DNA of 64,000 nt from an uncultured Verrucomicrobia subdivision 3 bacterium. Its GTDB lineage: Bacteria > Verrucomicrobiota > Verrucomicrobiia > Limisphaerales > UBA11358. The stretch covers positions 1 through 64,000 of the forward strand of contig CAIPKV010000070.1 of NCBI GenBank assembly GCA_903865745.1, given 5' to 3'. Position numbers and translations under genes: made by a program. Positions 52,133 through 61,634 of the stretch are shown here, one piece after another. Positions within the stretch are counted from its first letter, which is position 1. Each line of letters begins with the position of its first letter. Below the pieces are notes generated by a model, which had not been told where the DNA came from, made no database searches, and saw nothing but the letters and a program-made list of their open reading frames with translations.

Positions 52133-53413
52133 ATGTCCGTACCAAAAAGAACTTCACCGTGGTGCTGGGTGCCGACGCTTTACGTCGCTGAAGGACTGCC
52201 CTACGCGCTCGCATTGTCGGTGTCGGTGGTGCTTTACAAAAATCTCGGCTTGTCCAACGCCGCCATCGCGTTCTACACCGGCTGGTTGTATTTGCCGTGG
52301 GTCATCAAACCGTTGTGGAGCCCAGTCGTGGACGCGCTGCGGACACGGCGCTGGTGGATTGGCGCGATGCAGTTCTGCCTCGGCGCGGCTCTGGCTGGCA
52401 TCGCACTGACAATTCCGACGACGCATTTTCTGCAGCTCACACTGATGTTTTTCTGGCTGGTGGCGTTCGCCTCGGCCACGCACGACGTGGCGGCGGACGG
52501 CTTTTACCTGCTGGCGCTGCCGGAGCGCGACCAGTCGTTTTTTAGCGGGGTGCGGAATACTTCTTATCGCATCGCCGCCATCGTGGCGCAAGGGCAACTG
52601 GTTGTCCTCGCCGGAATAATCCACGGACAGACCGGCAGTTTTTCAACGGCGTGGCTGGTGGTGTTCGCGCTGATGGCGGTGGTGTTCCTGGCATTTTCAA
52701 TTTATCACCGCTGGATTTTGCCGCGCCCGGTGAACGACCTCGCTGACGGGCCAGAGCCGCAGAAAAGATTTACGGAAAACTTCTTTAGCACGTTCGCGAC
52801 GTTTTTCCAGAAGCCGAAGATCGGCACACTGCTCGCCTTTATCCTGCTCTACCGCTTCGGCGAGGCGCAGTTGCTCAACGTCGCCAAATTCTTCCTGCTC
52901 GATCCGCGTGCCAGCGGCGGGCTGGCTTTGACGGACGACCAGTTTGGCTGGATTTACGGGCACATCGGCGTGAGCGCACTTTTAGTAGGCGGCTTGCTCG
53001 GCGGCTGGGTCGTGTCGCGGCGCGGATTGAAATTCTGGCTGTGGCCGATGCTGCTCGCAATCCACTTGCCGGACGCGGTGTTCATCTGGCTGGCGTCTGC
53101 GCAGCCGGAAAACCTTTACGCCATCGGCGCGGGTGTCGCTATTGAGCAGTTCGGCTATGGCTTTGGGTTCACTGCGTTTATGCTCTACCTGATCCGCATC
53201 GCGCGCGGCCCGCACGCAACAGCGCACTACGCGCTATGCACCGGCTTCATGGCGCTGGGCATGATGCTACCGGGAATGTGGAGCGGCTGGCTACAGCAAC
53301 AGCTCGGCTACAAGCTATTCTTCATCTGGGTTATATTGGCGACAATTCCCAGTTTTCTGGTGGCGACAAAAATTCCGCTGGAGCCGGAGTTTGGTAAACG
53401 CCAGGCTTTTTGA
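52133..53413 (+). CDS. AmpG-like MFS transporter
   Basis: 426 residues from MSVPKRTSPWCWVPTLYVAE. Twelve membrane segments with EGLPYALALSVSVVLYKNLG, WLYLPWVIKPLWSPVVDAL, FASATHDVAADGFYLLALPE (AmpG norm ATQDIAxDAY) and FRYTGEAQ-like LLYRFGEAQLLNVAKFF. AmpG-type permeases import muropeptides; related ones carry other solutes. Substrate inferred only. Confidence 0.78.
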   Translation: MSVPKRTSPWCWVPTLYVAEGLPYALALSVSVVLYKNLGLSNAAIAFYTGWLYLPWVIKPLWSPVVDALRTRRWWIGAMQFCLGAALAGIALTIPTTHFLQLTLMFFWLVAFASATHDVAADGFYLLALPERDQSFFSGVRNTSYRIAAIVAQGQLVVLAGIIHGQTGSFSTAWLVVFALMAVVFLAFSIYHRWILPRPVNDLADGPEPQKRFTENFFSTFATFFQKPKIGTLLAFILLYRFGEAQLLNVAKFFLLDPRASGGLALTDDQFGWIYGHIGVSALLVGGLLGGWVVSRRGLKFWLWPMLLAIHLPDAVFIWLASAQPENLYAIGAGVAIEQFGYGFGFTAFMLYLIRIARGPHATAHYALCTGFMALGMMLPGMWSGWLQQQLGYKLFFIWVILATIPSFLVATKIPLEPEFGKRQAF

Positions 53414-53467
53414 CGCAAGAAATAATTTGCTTTGAACATACCGCGCTAGAGAGAATCCAACTTCCCA

Positions 53468-54604
53468 ATGAAATATAACCGCCTGCTAATTTTGGTCGCC
53501 GCGCTACCAACCGTTTTAACCGCGCACGCCGATCTCAGTTCCATTTTCACTAACGCTGTGCCCGCCGGTTCGAACGCCCGCCGGCCCAGCATTATTTTCA
53601 TCCAGTACCACGACCTCGCGCGCGGCGATTTGAGCTGCTACGGCCAGACGAATTACCAGACCCCAAACCTCGACCGGCTCGCGACGGGCGGCATCCGCTT
53701 CAGCCATTACACCGGCGGCGCGGATAGCGCGGCAACCACCGCCCAGCTGCTCGCTGGGAAAAATTCTCCTTTGGCGGCAGGCGAAGCGAACCTCGCTCAA
53801 CGCCTTCGGGTCGAGGGCTACCACACCGGCCTCATCGGCGAATGGAGTCTTGCTGGGCAGCCGTGGACACAGGGGTTTGACGAGTTTGCCGGGTTTTTGG
53901 ACGACACCGAAGGAATGAATTATTTCTCGGATTTCGTCTGGCGTTACGCGCCCAAGAGCATCCTCGACGGCACGAACCTGACCCTGACCGACTACACCGG
54001 CAAGGAGCAGATTTATCCCAACCTCGGCGGCAAAAAGGGGCAGTATCTGCCGGATTTGCTCGTCAACGCGATGGACAATTTCATACGCATCAACGCCCCG
54101 GACGCCCCGCGCCATTGGCGTCCGTTTTTTCTGCTCGTGGATTTTCCCGCGCCGCGCACCGCGACTGCCGGCGCGGATGATTTTCCCGTGCCCAGCGATG
54201 CGCCGTTCACTGACGAACCGTGGCCGCAGGCTGCGAAGAACCGCGCCGCGCTCATCACCCGCCTTGACGGCGGCATTGGCCGCCTATTCGAGCAGTTGGG
54301 CAAATCAAAAATGACTAATAACTACGTCATCTTCTTCACCAGTAGCGTCGCGCCGGAAAGATTTGCCAACCCGAACTTAAACTTCCTGCTGCCTGCCGGC
54401 GATTTCCGCGAAGCCACTAACCCCGCGCCGCTGCCGATGATTGTGAAATGGCCGGACAACATTCCCGCCGGCCGCGTCAGCGATGCACCTTGGAACGTGA
54501 TTGATTTTGCGCCCACGGCTTTGGAGATTGGCTATCTAAAGCCGGTGACGAATTTCACCGGGACATCCGTGCTGCCCGAGTTATTGGGCAAAAAGACCGA
54601 GTAG
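53468..54604 (+). CDS. Sulfatase-fold protein lacking catalytic residues
   Basis: 378 residues with a signal peptide ending near THAD. Alkaline-phosphatase/sulfatase fold: PSIIFIQYHDLARGDLSCYG, TPNLDRLATGGIRFSHYTGG, AQRLRVEGYHTGLIGEWSLA, TNYVIFF-like NNYVIFFTSSVAPERF. The formylglycine motif C/S-x-P-x-R is replaced by SAATT near residues 87-91, the DD metal pair by HD (48-49), GKWHLG by GEWSLAG (124-130) and TSDNG by TSSVA. It is therefore probably a binding or scaffolding pseudoenzyme. Shorter than active sulfatases (usually above 450). Confidence 0.85.
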   Translation: MKYNRLLILVAALPTVLTAHADLSSIFTNAVPAGSNARRPSIIFIQYHDLARGDLSCYGQTNYQTPNLDRLATGGIRFSHYTGGADSAATTAQLLAGKNSPLAAGEANLAQRLRVEGYHTGLIGEWSLAGQPWTQGFDEFAGFLDDTEGMNYFSDFVWRYAPKSILDGTNLTLTDYTGKEQIYPNLGGKKGQYLPDLLVNAMDNFIRINAPDAPRHWRPFFLLVDFPAPRTATAGADDFPVPSDAPFTDEPWPQAAKNRAALITRLDGGIGRLFEQLGKSKMTNNYVIFFTSSVAPERFANPNLNFLLPAGDFREATNPAPLPMIVKWPDNIPAGRVSDAPWNVIDFAPTALEIGYLKPVTNFTGTSVLPELLGKKTE

Positions 54605-54606
54605 CT

Positions 54607-54765
54607 CTAGTGCGCTGGCGCGCTGGCGGGCAAAGGCCCGAAGTCGCGCTGCTGTTCCACTTTTTTCGCGGCGATCGCCACCCATACCACCGCCAACACG
54701 ATGGCGAGGAATACTGCTGCCGCGGCAAACCATGGCCATCGGTAATTTTGTCTGGGTTCGTTCAT
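54607..54765 (-). CDS. Small membrane protein
   Basis: 52 residues read on the reverse strand: MNEPRQNYRWPWFAAAAVFL, then AIVLAVVWVAIAAKK and a polar tail. One membrane helix flanked by Arg/Trp at one side. I associate the N-terminus (N-x-P-R-Q-N-Y-R-W-P-W-F) with a conserved small protein of this phylum, function unknown. It is tail to tail with the sulfatase-fold gene (2 bp apart). Confidence 0.65.
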   Translation of the reverse strand: MNEPRQNYRWPWFAAAAVFLAIVLAVVWVAIAAKKVEQQRDFGPLPASAPAH

Positions 54766-54865
54766 CGCGCCGACAGTCTCGCACAAGTTCGCCTTGCCAC
54801 CAAGTGACAGAATTTTTGAAAACTAGACCACGCCGGTTTTTGCGGTAGATTGCGCGCTGCGTTTC

Positions 54866-56239
54866 ATGCACGAAACCGAACTCCAGGAAGATCCCGAACT
54901 GACGCCGACACTCCCGCCGGCCGGCCGGCAGACCTACGCCCTTTTTCGCAACGCCGAATTCACCCGTTACCTCATTGCGCGCTTTATCGCGGCGCTGGGC
55001 ATGCAGATGCTGGTCACGGCAATGGACTGGGAGCTTTACAAGCGCGCACACTCCGGCCTCGCACTCGGCTTCGTCGGCCTGTCGCTGATGGTGCCAATGA
55101 TTCTCTGCACCCTGCCAGCGGGGCAGCTCGCCGACCGCCTCAATCGAAAAAAAATCATCCTCGGCTCCACCTTCCTGCTTGCCCTCGCAAGCCTCGGGTT
55201 GACGCTGGCCTCCGCGTTCATTGACCTGAAACAAAATGTCGCGACGTTCCAGTTTTTCGCTTACTCACTACTCGTCGTCATCGGTATCGCGCGAACCTTT
55301 CTCTGGCCGGCCAGCGCCGCGTTTGTGACCGCGCTCGTTTCGCGCGAGGAACTGCCGCGCGCCATCACCTTCAATAGCGGTGCGTTCCAGCTTTCATGCG
55401 TGCTGGGCCCGTCCGTGGCGGGTGTCATCATCTGGCTCACCCATGGCGCGTGGCTGGTGTATGCCTTTAACGTCGTTGCCACGCTCACCTGCCTCGCCCT
55501 TATCACGGGCATCCGGCACGAACACAAAATTCCGCCGCGCGAGCCGGTCTCGCTCAAAAGCCTCATCACCGGCTTCCAGTTCGTCTATCAAAACAAAATC
55601 ATTCTCGGCACCATCACCCTGGATATGTTCGCCGTGCTCCTTGGCGGCGCGGTAACACTCCTGCCGATATTTGCTGTAGACATTATTCCGTTGCATGGCG
55701 GTGCGGAAGGCGTCGGGCTTGGTCTGCTGCGCGCGGCCATTCCCATTGGCGCGATTGCCTGCGTCTTTTTTCTCGCGCACCGGCCGCCGTTGCAAAAGGC
55801 CGGTCGCACCATGCTCCTGTGCGTGGCCATCTTTGGCGTCGCAACAATATTATTCGGCCTCGCCAACCGCCAGTGTCTCGGCGGATTCCTGCCGGCGGCG
55901 GACGGCGCGTGGTTCTGGGTGGCGTTCGGGCTGATGGCGCTGTGCGGCGCGGTGGACAACGTCAGCGTGGTGGTGCGCGCGACGCTGGTGCAGATTTTGA
56001 CGCCGGACGAAAAGCGCGGGCGCGTCTCGGCGGTGAACAGCCTCTTCATCGGCACGTCCAACGAGTTGGGCGGCTTCGAGTCCGGCATGACCCAGCACCT
56101 GTTCGGGCCGGTCATGGGCAACACCATGGCCACCGGCGCGATTTTGTCCGTGGTGATTGGCGGGTTCGGGACGCTGGCAGTGGTGCTGGTCGTCGCGTGG
56201 CTCTGGCCGGAAATCCGACGCTACGGCAAGCTGTCGTAA
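54866..56239 (+). CDS. MFS transporter, MFS_3/EntS-like
   Basis: 457 residues, 12 membrane segments after a soluble N-terminus of about 25. ALFRNAEFTRYLIARFIAAL, MVPMILCTLPAGQLADRLNR (motif A, DRLNRK), FLWPASAAFVTALVSREELP and FDIP-like AGVIIWLTHGAWLVYAFNVV fit the MFS_3 family of siderophore and drug exporters. Substrate not predictable. Divergent from the 52-residue gene. Confidence 0.82.
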   Translation: MHETELQEDPELTPTLPPAGRQTYALFRNAEFTRYLIARFIAALGMQMLVTAMDWELYKRAHSGLALGFVGLSLMVPMILCTLPAGQLADRLNRKKIILGSTFLLALASLGLTLASAFIDLKQNVATFQFFAYSLLVVIGIARTFLWPASAAFVTALVSREELPRAITFNSGAFQLSCVLGPSVAGVIIWLTHGAWLVYAFNVVATLTCLALITGIRHEHKIPPREPVSLKSLITGFQFVYQNKIILGTITLDMFAVLLGGAVTLLPIFAVDIIPLHGGAEGVGLGLLRAAIPIGAIACVFFLAHRPPLQKAGRTMLLCVAIFGVATILFGLANRQCLGGFLPAADGAWFWVAFGLMALCGAVDNVSVVVRATLVQILTPDEKRGRVSAVNSLFIGTSNELGGFESGMTQHLFGPVMGNTMATGAILSVVIGGFGTLAVVLVVAWLWPEIRRYGKLS

Positions 56240-56274
56240 AATCTCACAGCAAGCAGATTTACTGCGCAGATTTT

Positions 56275-57654
56275 TTACTTCGTCCCGTCCAAAAGATATT
56301 CGTCGAGCCGCGTGTGCTTCAGAACATTACGCACGGACGCAGTGGGATTGGCAAACTTCAAGTTGATGTTACGCCGTTGAAGATTTTTTTTGAAACGCAG
56401 CATCAGGCCGATGCCCGTGCTGTCCACAAACGTCACGCGCGCCAGATCAATCACCACCGTCATGCCCGGCTCAGTTTGGGACAACTCCGATTCCGTATGA
56501 ACGCCCAACTCCACCGCGTTCAGCGCGGTAACTTCACCAGACCAGCGGATCTGTAATTCTGACGCCTGCATACCACTGGTGACAACCGGAACGTGCGCCA
56601 GGCTTTCCATCAAGATGCGCGCACCAGCGACGCTCATCTGCATATTGAAAAACTCATCCAGCTTCATCATCCGCAGCACCGCCTCGACCGGCGGTCGCGC
56701 TGCCACGAGGAAGAAATGCTGACCCAGCTCACGCGCCCGCTTGCGTAACCGGATGAGCGCGCCAATGCCCGTACTGTCCGTGAACTTGGTGTCGCTCAAG
56801 TCAAACAACACCGGGCCGCCCTCGACGGTGCGCAGCCATTCGGGCAGAAATACCTGTGCCTCCGCCGCGCCCAACCGCTCCGGCGCACGGATAATAAAAT
56901 TTCCCAAGGGATCGGGGGTAATCTCCGCCTTGGTGGTAGGCGGGGCCGATTTGGTGCCGCGCAGCCGCAGCCGTTGACGCGCGACGGCGGTGACAAATTT
57001 CCAAAGAATTTTTGCACCACCGCGCCGAGGCGTGCCGACGCCGGTCAGAAAGTCAAACGTCGAACCCGTGCCCAGCACAAATGGCACGCCCGCTTCGCGG
57101 TAATTCATGTTGATCCACTTCTCCTGCTTCGGCGAACCGAAAGCCACCAGCAAAATATCCGGCTTCGCCTGGCGCAAGCGGTGGAGGATATCCGAATTAT
57201 CCATTTCCAAGAGCGGCTTCTCGGGCGGGATATGTACGCCTACCAACTGTAGTTGCGGATGCCGCGCCCGGATTTTCTCCGCCGCCCCTTCGCCGCCACC
57301 AAGCAGAAACACGCGCCACTGCTTTTGTTCGGCGAGCGTGAGCAGTTGTGGAATCAGGTTGGGGACCGTGACATTTTCTGGCAAGGGGTTGCCCAGCATC
57401 TTCGAGGCGCGCACCACCGCCTTTTCCTCGGCCAGAACCAGATGCGCGTCGAACAAAATGCGGCGCAACTCCACGTCCTCCAATGACTGCACGAGAAAAT
57501 CCACTCCCACCGTCGTCACGTAGTGCGGCTGGGCGGACGCAATCATTTCGCCGGCCAACGCCAGAGTTTCAGCGAGGCTGACACCGTCGAATGGCACGCC
57601 CAAGATAGCAATGGGTGCGCGTCCGGACTGGTCAGATGGAATAGTAGCCTGCAT
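56275..57654 (-). CDS. WecG/TagA-family glycosyltransferase fused to two STAS domains
   Basis: 459 residues. Residues 1-235 match GT26: VDFLVQSLEDVELRRILFDA, VFLLGGGEGAAEKI, and AFGSPKQEKW at 171-180; the usual acidic catalytic block is LAEEKAV here. Residues about 255-345 and 365-455 are two STAS domains, each with DSTGIG (293-298 and 411-416), the phosphorylation site of anti-anti-sigma factors. Probable role: extracellular polysaccharide or glycan synthesis with a regulatory anti-sigma antagonist attached. No anti-sigma kinase or sigma gene is adjacent. Confidence 0.87.
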   Translation of the reverse strand: MQATIPSDQSGRAPIAILGVPFDGVSLAETLALAGEMIASAQPHYVTTVGVDFLVQSLEDVELRRILFDAHLVLAEEKAVVRASKMLGNPLPENVTVPNLIPQLLTLAEQKQWRVFLLGGGEGAAEKIRARHPQLQLVGVHIPPEKPLLEMDNSDILHRLRQAKPDILLVAFGSPKQEKWINMNYREAGVPFVLGTGSTFDFLTGVGTPRRGGAKILWKFVTAVARQRLRLRGTKSAPPTTKAEITPDPLGNFIIRAPERLGAAEAQVFLPEWLRTVEGGPVLFDLSDTKFTDSTGIGALIRLRKRARELGQHFFLVAARPPVEAVLRMMKLDEFFNMQMSVAGARILMESLAHVPVVTSGMQASELQIRWSGEVTALNAVELGVHTESELSQTEPGMTVVIDLARVTFVDSTGIGLMLRFKKNLQRRNINLKFANPTASVRNVLKHTRLDEYLLDGTK

Positions 57655-57716
57655 GAAACCTGCTGATTTTTAGCACTGTGCCCGCCAAAGTCCAAGCACG
57701 GAAAATCACCGGCGCC

Positions 57717-58106
57717 TCACGAACTCTTCGGCTCCAGGATCTTTTTCACCTCGACCAACAGCTGGTTCGGGCTGAATGGCTTGGTCATGAATAGCGCCGC
57801 CCCGGCGAGTTCCGCCTCGACCTTCGTCAGTGCGTGGCCCTTGGCCGACAGCACCACCACCGGAATATGTTTCGACAACGGATTCTCCTTCAACTGCCGG
57901 AGCGCCTCCAGTCCGTCGAGGCCGGGCATAATGACGTCGAGCACGATGAGCTGCGGCTGCGCGGTGTAGGCGGTGGCCAGTGCCTCGTGACCATCGCGGC
58001 AGGCGACGACGGCAAAGCCACCTTTTTTAAAGGTCATCTCCAACAGACGCACCATGTAAACCTCGTCGTCGGCAATGAGTACTTTCGGGGCGGCGGGCTC
58101 GTTCAT
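57717..58106 (-). CDS. Single-domain response regulator
   Basis: 129 residues, CheY-like. Acidic pocket VLIADDEVYMVRLLE, phospho-acceptor Asp57 in LIVLDVIMPGLDG, Thr/Ser in VVLSAKG and Lys109 in FMTKPFSPNQLL. No output domain, so it probably acts with the nearby hybrid kinase by phosphotransfer or protein binding. Confidence 0.93.
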   Translation of the reverse strand: MNEPAAPKVLIADDEVYMVRLLEMTFKKGGFAVVACRDGHEALATAYTAQPQLIVLDVIMPGLDGLEALRQLKENPLSKHIPVVVLSAKGHALTKVEAELAGAALFMTKPFSPNQLLVEVKKILEPKSS

Positions 58107-58209
58107 ACAAACAAGTTCCGCCCGCCTAACCGAGGCTTTGAATAATCAATGCTCACCACGGCCCGATATTATGCCGTTCAAGGCTTTTTGGAAAGCGGGC
58201 AAAATACCT

Positions 58210-61200
58210 TCAAACGACCGGAGGCGGATTCTGACTGTCGAGCCAGCGACGAATCCGGCTGCCGCCGGACTCCGCCAGTGCGGGCAGATTCGCCAGCAAC
58301 AGATTGATTTTTTGAGCGTCGGCGCCATCGGCGGCATCCTCGATTGCAAGAAACGCTTCCGCGAGCGAGCGCAAGCCGAACAACGCGCACAGGCCCTTGA
58401 GCGAATGCGTGGCCCGCTCGAGTTCCGTCCATTGCTGTTCGTTGGTATAACGCTGGACCTCAGCCAGGCGCATCGGCAGCTCCTTGATAAAATCATCGGC
58501 CATCTCCACGACCCCCTCACGGTTGAGCTCGTTGCAAAGCTGGTCCAGCTTGGCGGGATCGAACGCTTCGCCGTTATCGGCGGCAGGCGGCACGGCGGCG
58601 AGCAGCGACTGGTAGAGCTGCTGGGCGGTGTAAGGTTTAGAAATATAGTCGTCCACACCGGCGGCGAGGCAGCGCTCGCGTTCGCCGACCAGCGCATTGG
58701 CCGTAATGGCGATGATGCGGACGCGCTGCGTGACTTTATTCTCCTTCTCGATTTTGCGGATGACGCCGGTCGCTTCCAACCCATCGAGTTCCGGCATATT
58801 GCAGTCCATCAAGATGGCGTCAAATTTACCGGGCTGAAACTTGTCCACGGCCTCTTGCCCGTTGAACGCCCACTCGGCGCGCGCCCCAAAGTTATCCAGA
58901 ATCAACTGGCACAGCTTGCGATTGAACGGATGATCCTCGGCCGCGAGAATGCGCAAATCAGAGATCGCCGTGCGCTTGGGCGTGGCGGCCGCGCGGGTAA
59001 TGAACTCCGTACCATCGGCCGGCTCTACCGCCGGCTTCAGGTCTGGCTTGGCCCCGTCCACAACGGCCAGCAGCGCGTCAAACAAGGGCTGCTGCCGCAC
59101 CGGCTTGAGTAGCACATTCACAAAACCTGCCGGACCGGCCGCGTCCATGCCCAGCGACCCGGCCGGGTTCGCCAGCAAGATACTCGACACAATATCCTTC
59201 TTTTCCACCAGCAACCGGCTCAGCTCCTCGCCCCCGGCGGTAAGCATCTCATCGTCACAGATCACCAGCGGAATCACCGCCGCGCCGAGATTGTTCCGCA
59301 GCAAGCGGCTCAGTTCGCCCGCCGTCGCTACCGCGCGACAGTCCACGCCCCAGCCCTGCAACTGTTCGACCAACGATTCGCGCAGGCTTGCGTCCGGCGC
59401 GGCGACGGTGGCTTGCAAAAAGACCAGACCGGGATAACTGCGCTCGGTGACCGGCTGCGGCGGCACTTCAAAGGGCACTTCAAACCAAAACGTCGAACCC
59501 TGACCGGGCACGCTGTTCACGCCAATCTTGCCGTTGAGCAGCCCAATGATTTTGCGCGAGATGGCCAGGCCCAGGCCGGTGCCGCCGAACTTCCGCGACG
59601 ACGACGTATCGGCCTGCATGAACGGCTGGAATAATTTACTGATCTCATCCGCCGTCAAACCGATGCCCGTATCAATGACCTCAAAGCGTAAAGTATTCTT
59701 ACCGGGTGATTGAAATTGCGATTGCACGCGCACCACCACTTCGCCGCGCTCGGTGAACTTGATGCCGTTGCCGACCAGATTCAGCAAAACCTGCCGGAGC
59801 CGGATCGGGTCGCCGGTGAGCCGGTGCGGAATATCGCGGCGGACGATGGCGGTCAGCGCCACTTTCTTGCCGGTGCTGCGCGCGGCGACATTTTCCAAAA
59901 CCGAATCCACCACCGAGCGTACCGAGAAATCCTCACTAGACACGGTCATCTTGCCGGCCTCGATCTTGGAAAAATCCAGCACGTCGTTGATGACGCGCAG
60001 CAGGGCGTTGGCGCTCTCGACGGCGGCATCGGCGAACTCGCGCTGGCGTTTATCGAGCCGCGATTGCGCCAGCAATTCGACCATGCCGAGAATGCCGCTC
60101 AACGGTGTGCGAATCTCATGGCTCATGTTCGCCAGAAATTCGCTCTTCGACTGATTGGCGCGATTGGCTTGCGCGGCGGCATCGCGCGATTCCGTGGCGG
60201 CGGCCTGGAGCTGGAAGTTCATTTGCTCCAGCGCGTGTTTGGCGTCCTGCGCGGCCAGCTCGGCGCGTTTGCGCGGCGTGATGTTTTGCATCACGGCCTG
60301 ATACTCGGTCTGGCCATCCTCGCGGACGAGGCGGCGGATGCTGCACTGATGCCATTCGTTACGACCGTTCGCCCCGGCGGCATAGCGGTCAATGTTCAAG
60401 ACCGGATTTTCCTCCGGCAACGCTTCCAGACTGGCGCGCAACCGGGTCGCATCCGTCGCCTCGACCACTTGGAAAAAGTTTTCGCCGAGCAACGCCTGCG
60501 GCTCCTTCCCGTAGAAACGGCCGAACGCCGGATTCACAAACGTCAACGTCCCTTCCGGCTCGAAGCGGCAGAGCAAATCCGTCTGGTCGGTGATGACCAT
60601 GCGCAACCGCTTTTCATTTTCAACAATATCCGCCATTACCCGGCGGCGTTCCGTCATGGCAACCGCGAACAGCAGATTGGCCGTGGCCAAAATGCCGAGG
60701 TACATCTCAATCCATTGCAAACTGTCTGCCGCATCACCCACCGCGAACGGGCCGCGCTCGCACGTCAGCGCCAGAATGGCCAACATAGCCAGCAACACAT
60801 TGCCCGTGACCGCGCCGCGCACGCCCGAACGGAGCGCCAGCCAGAGCAACGCCGGATACGGCAACAGCGCGAGCGGATAATCCTGCCAGCCGGGAATGCG
60901 CCAGAGGTCAAAGGCCAGCAACGCACTCGCGACCAAAGCCGCCGCCGCCAGCAATCCTTCAGCTGCCAAAGAAACCCAGCGCCGCGACCGGGTCGGTTTC
61001 GGCCAGATGATGATGGCCGGCGTCACGAGCAGAAAGGAGAGCGCATTCGGAATCCACCACGCGCCGACGAGCGGCAGGATTTGCTCCGACGCCGCCAGCT
61101 TGGCGCCGACCAGACCGCCCACGAGGCACGCAGCGTTCACCGTGGCGCCGAGCGCGGCCGTCACCAAGACATAGAGGGCCGCCGCGCGCGGGTGGCCAAG

Positions 61201-61527
61201 CTCGTTTTTAAAGTCCGCGAACTTCTTGAGCACGAAGGCGCAGGCCAGCGCGCCGAGGACGTTGCCGATGGCGTTGGCCAAAGCGAAGAGGCCGAGGGGC
61301 ACGCGATCAATGGTGGAAAACAGCAGCGCCCCGACGACGATGCCCGGCCAATAGCGCCAGCCGAACATGAGGATGACTGCGAGCGCGATACCGGAGGCGG
61401 GCCACACTGCGATGCTGCCGGAATGAAACGTAGAAAGCCGGCCGAGCCAGCCGCCCAGCGCAAACAACGCCAGCAGGATGGCCACACGTTTGAGTGTGGT
61501 TACGGACGGTTTGCGGGGCGAAGCCAC
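58210..61527 (-). CDS. MASE1-PAS hybrid histidine kinase with receiver and Hpt domains
   Basis: 1105 residues. MASE1 membrane sensor about 15-295 (WPASGIALAVILMFGWRYWP), PAS about 305-420 (DLLCRFEPEGTLTFVNPAFG), HisKA with His470 in NMSHEIRTPLSGILG, ATPase with NLVGNGIKFTERGE, DTGIGLT and GGTGLGLAISRKI, a degenerate receiver about 700-825, a receiver with Asp908 in LMDCNMPELDG, and an Hpt domain with His1041 in RATHSLKGL. A phosphorelay in one protein. The CheY-like regulator is the neighbouring downstream gene. Confidence 0.93.
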   Translation of the reverse strand: MASPRKPSVTTLKRVAILLALFALGGWLGRLSTFHSGSIAVWPASGIALAVILMFGWRYWPGIVVGALLFSTIDRVPLGLFALANAIGNVLGALACAFVLKKFADFKNELGHPRAAALYVLVTAALGATVNAACLVGGLVGAKLAASEQILPLVGAWWIPNALSFLLVTPAIIIWPKPTRSRRWVSLAAEGLLAAAALVASALLAFDLWRIPGWQDYPLALLPYPALLWLALRSGVRGAVTGNVLLAMLAILALTCERGPFAVGDAADSLQWIEMYLGILATANLLFAVAMTERRRVMADIVENEKRLRMVITDQTDLLCRFEPEGTLTFVNPAFGRFYGKEPQALLGENFFQVVEATDATRLRASLEALPEENPVLNIDRYAAGANGRNEWHQCSIRRLVREDGQTEYQAVMQNITPRKRAELAAQDAKHALEQMNFQLQAAATESRDAAAQANRANQSKSEFLANMSHEIRTPLSGILGMVELLAQSRLDKRQREFADAAVESANALLRVINDVLDFSKIEAGKMTVSSEDFSVRSVVDSVLENVAARSTGKKVALTAIVRRDIPHRLTGDPIRLRQVLLNLVGNGIKFTERGEVVVRVQSQFQSPGKNTLRFEVIDTGIGLTADEISKLFQPFMQADTSSSRKFGGTGLGLAISRKIIGLLNGKIGVNSVPGQGSTFWFEVPFEVPPQPVTERSYPGLVFLQATVAAPDASLRESLVEQLQGWGVDCRAVATAGELSRLLRNNLGAAVIPLVICDDEMLTAGGEELSRLLVEKKDIVSSILLANPAGSLGMDAAGPAGFVNVLLKPVRQQPLFDALLAVVDGAKPDLKPAVEPADGTEFITRAAATPKRTAISDLRILAAEDHPFNRKLCQLILDNFGARAEWAFNGQEAVDKFQPGKFDAILMDCNMPELDGLEATGVIRKIEKENKVTQRVRIIAITANALVGERERCLAAGVDDYISKPYTAQQLYQSLLAAVPPAADNGEAFDPAKLDQLCNELNREGVVEMADDFIKELPMRLAEVQRYTNEQQWTELERATHSLKGLCALFGLRSLAEAFLAIEDAADGADAQKINLLLANLPALAESGGSRIRRWLDSQNPPPVV

Positions 61528-61634
61528 GCGGTCTTTTACCGTTTTTCGGGCAGCGCGACTAGCGGGAATTTTTAGTTGGGGGACGAATCGAATTTATCCG
61601 TGTCCCGGTCGCAGGCAAGTTCCCCTGGCAATCA

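Noticed and set aside
54581-55234. 217-codon reverse frame across the start of the MFS gene
   Set aside because: Antisense of the MFS gene; the 52-codon membrane gene at 54607-54765 explains the conserved part in a different frame.
59710-61575. 621-codon forward frame opposite the hybrid kinase
   Set aside because: Antisense shadow of a gene with clear MASE1, HisKA and ATPase motifs; its own translation is Arg/His-rich and resembles no protein family.
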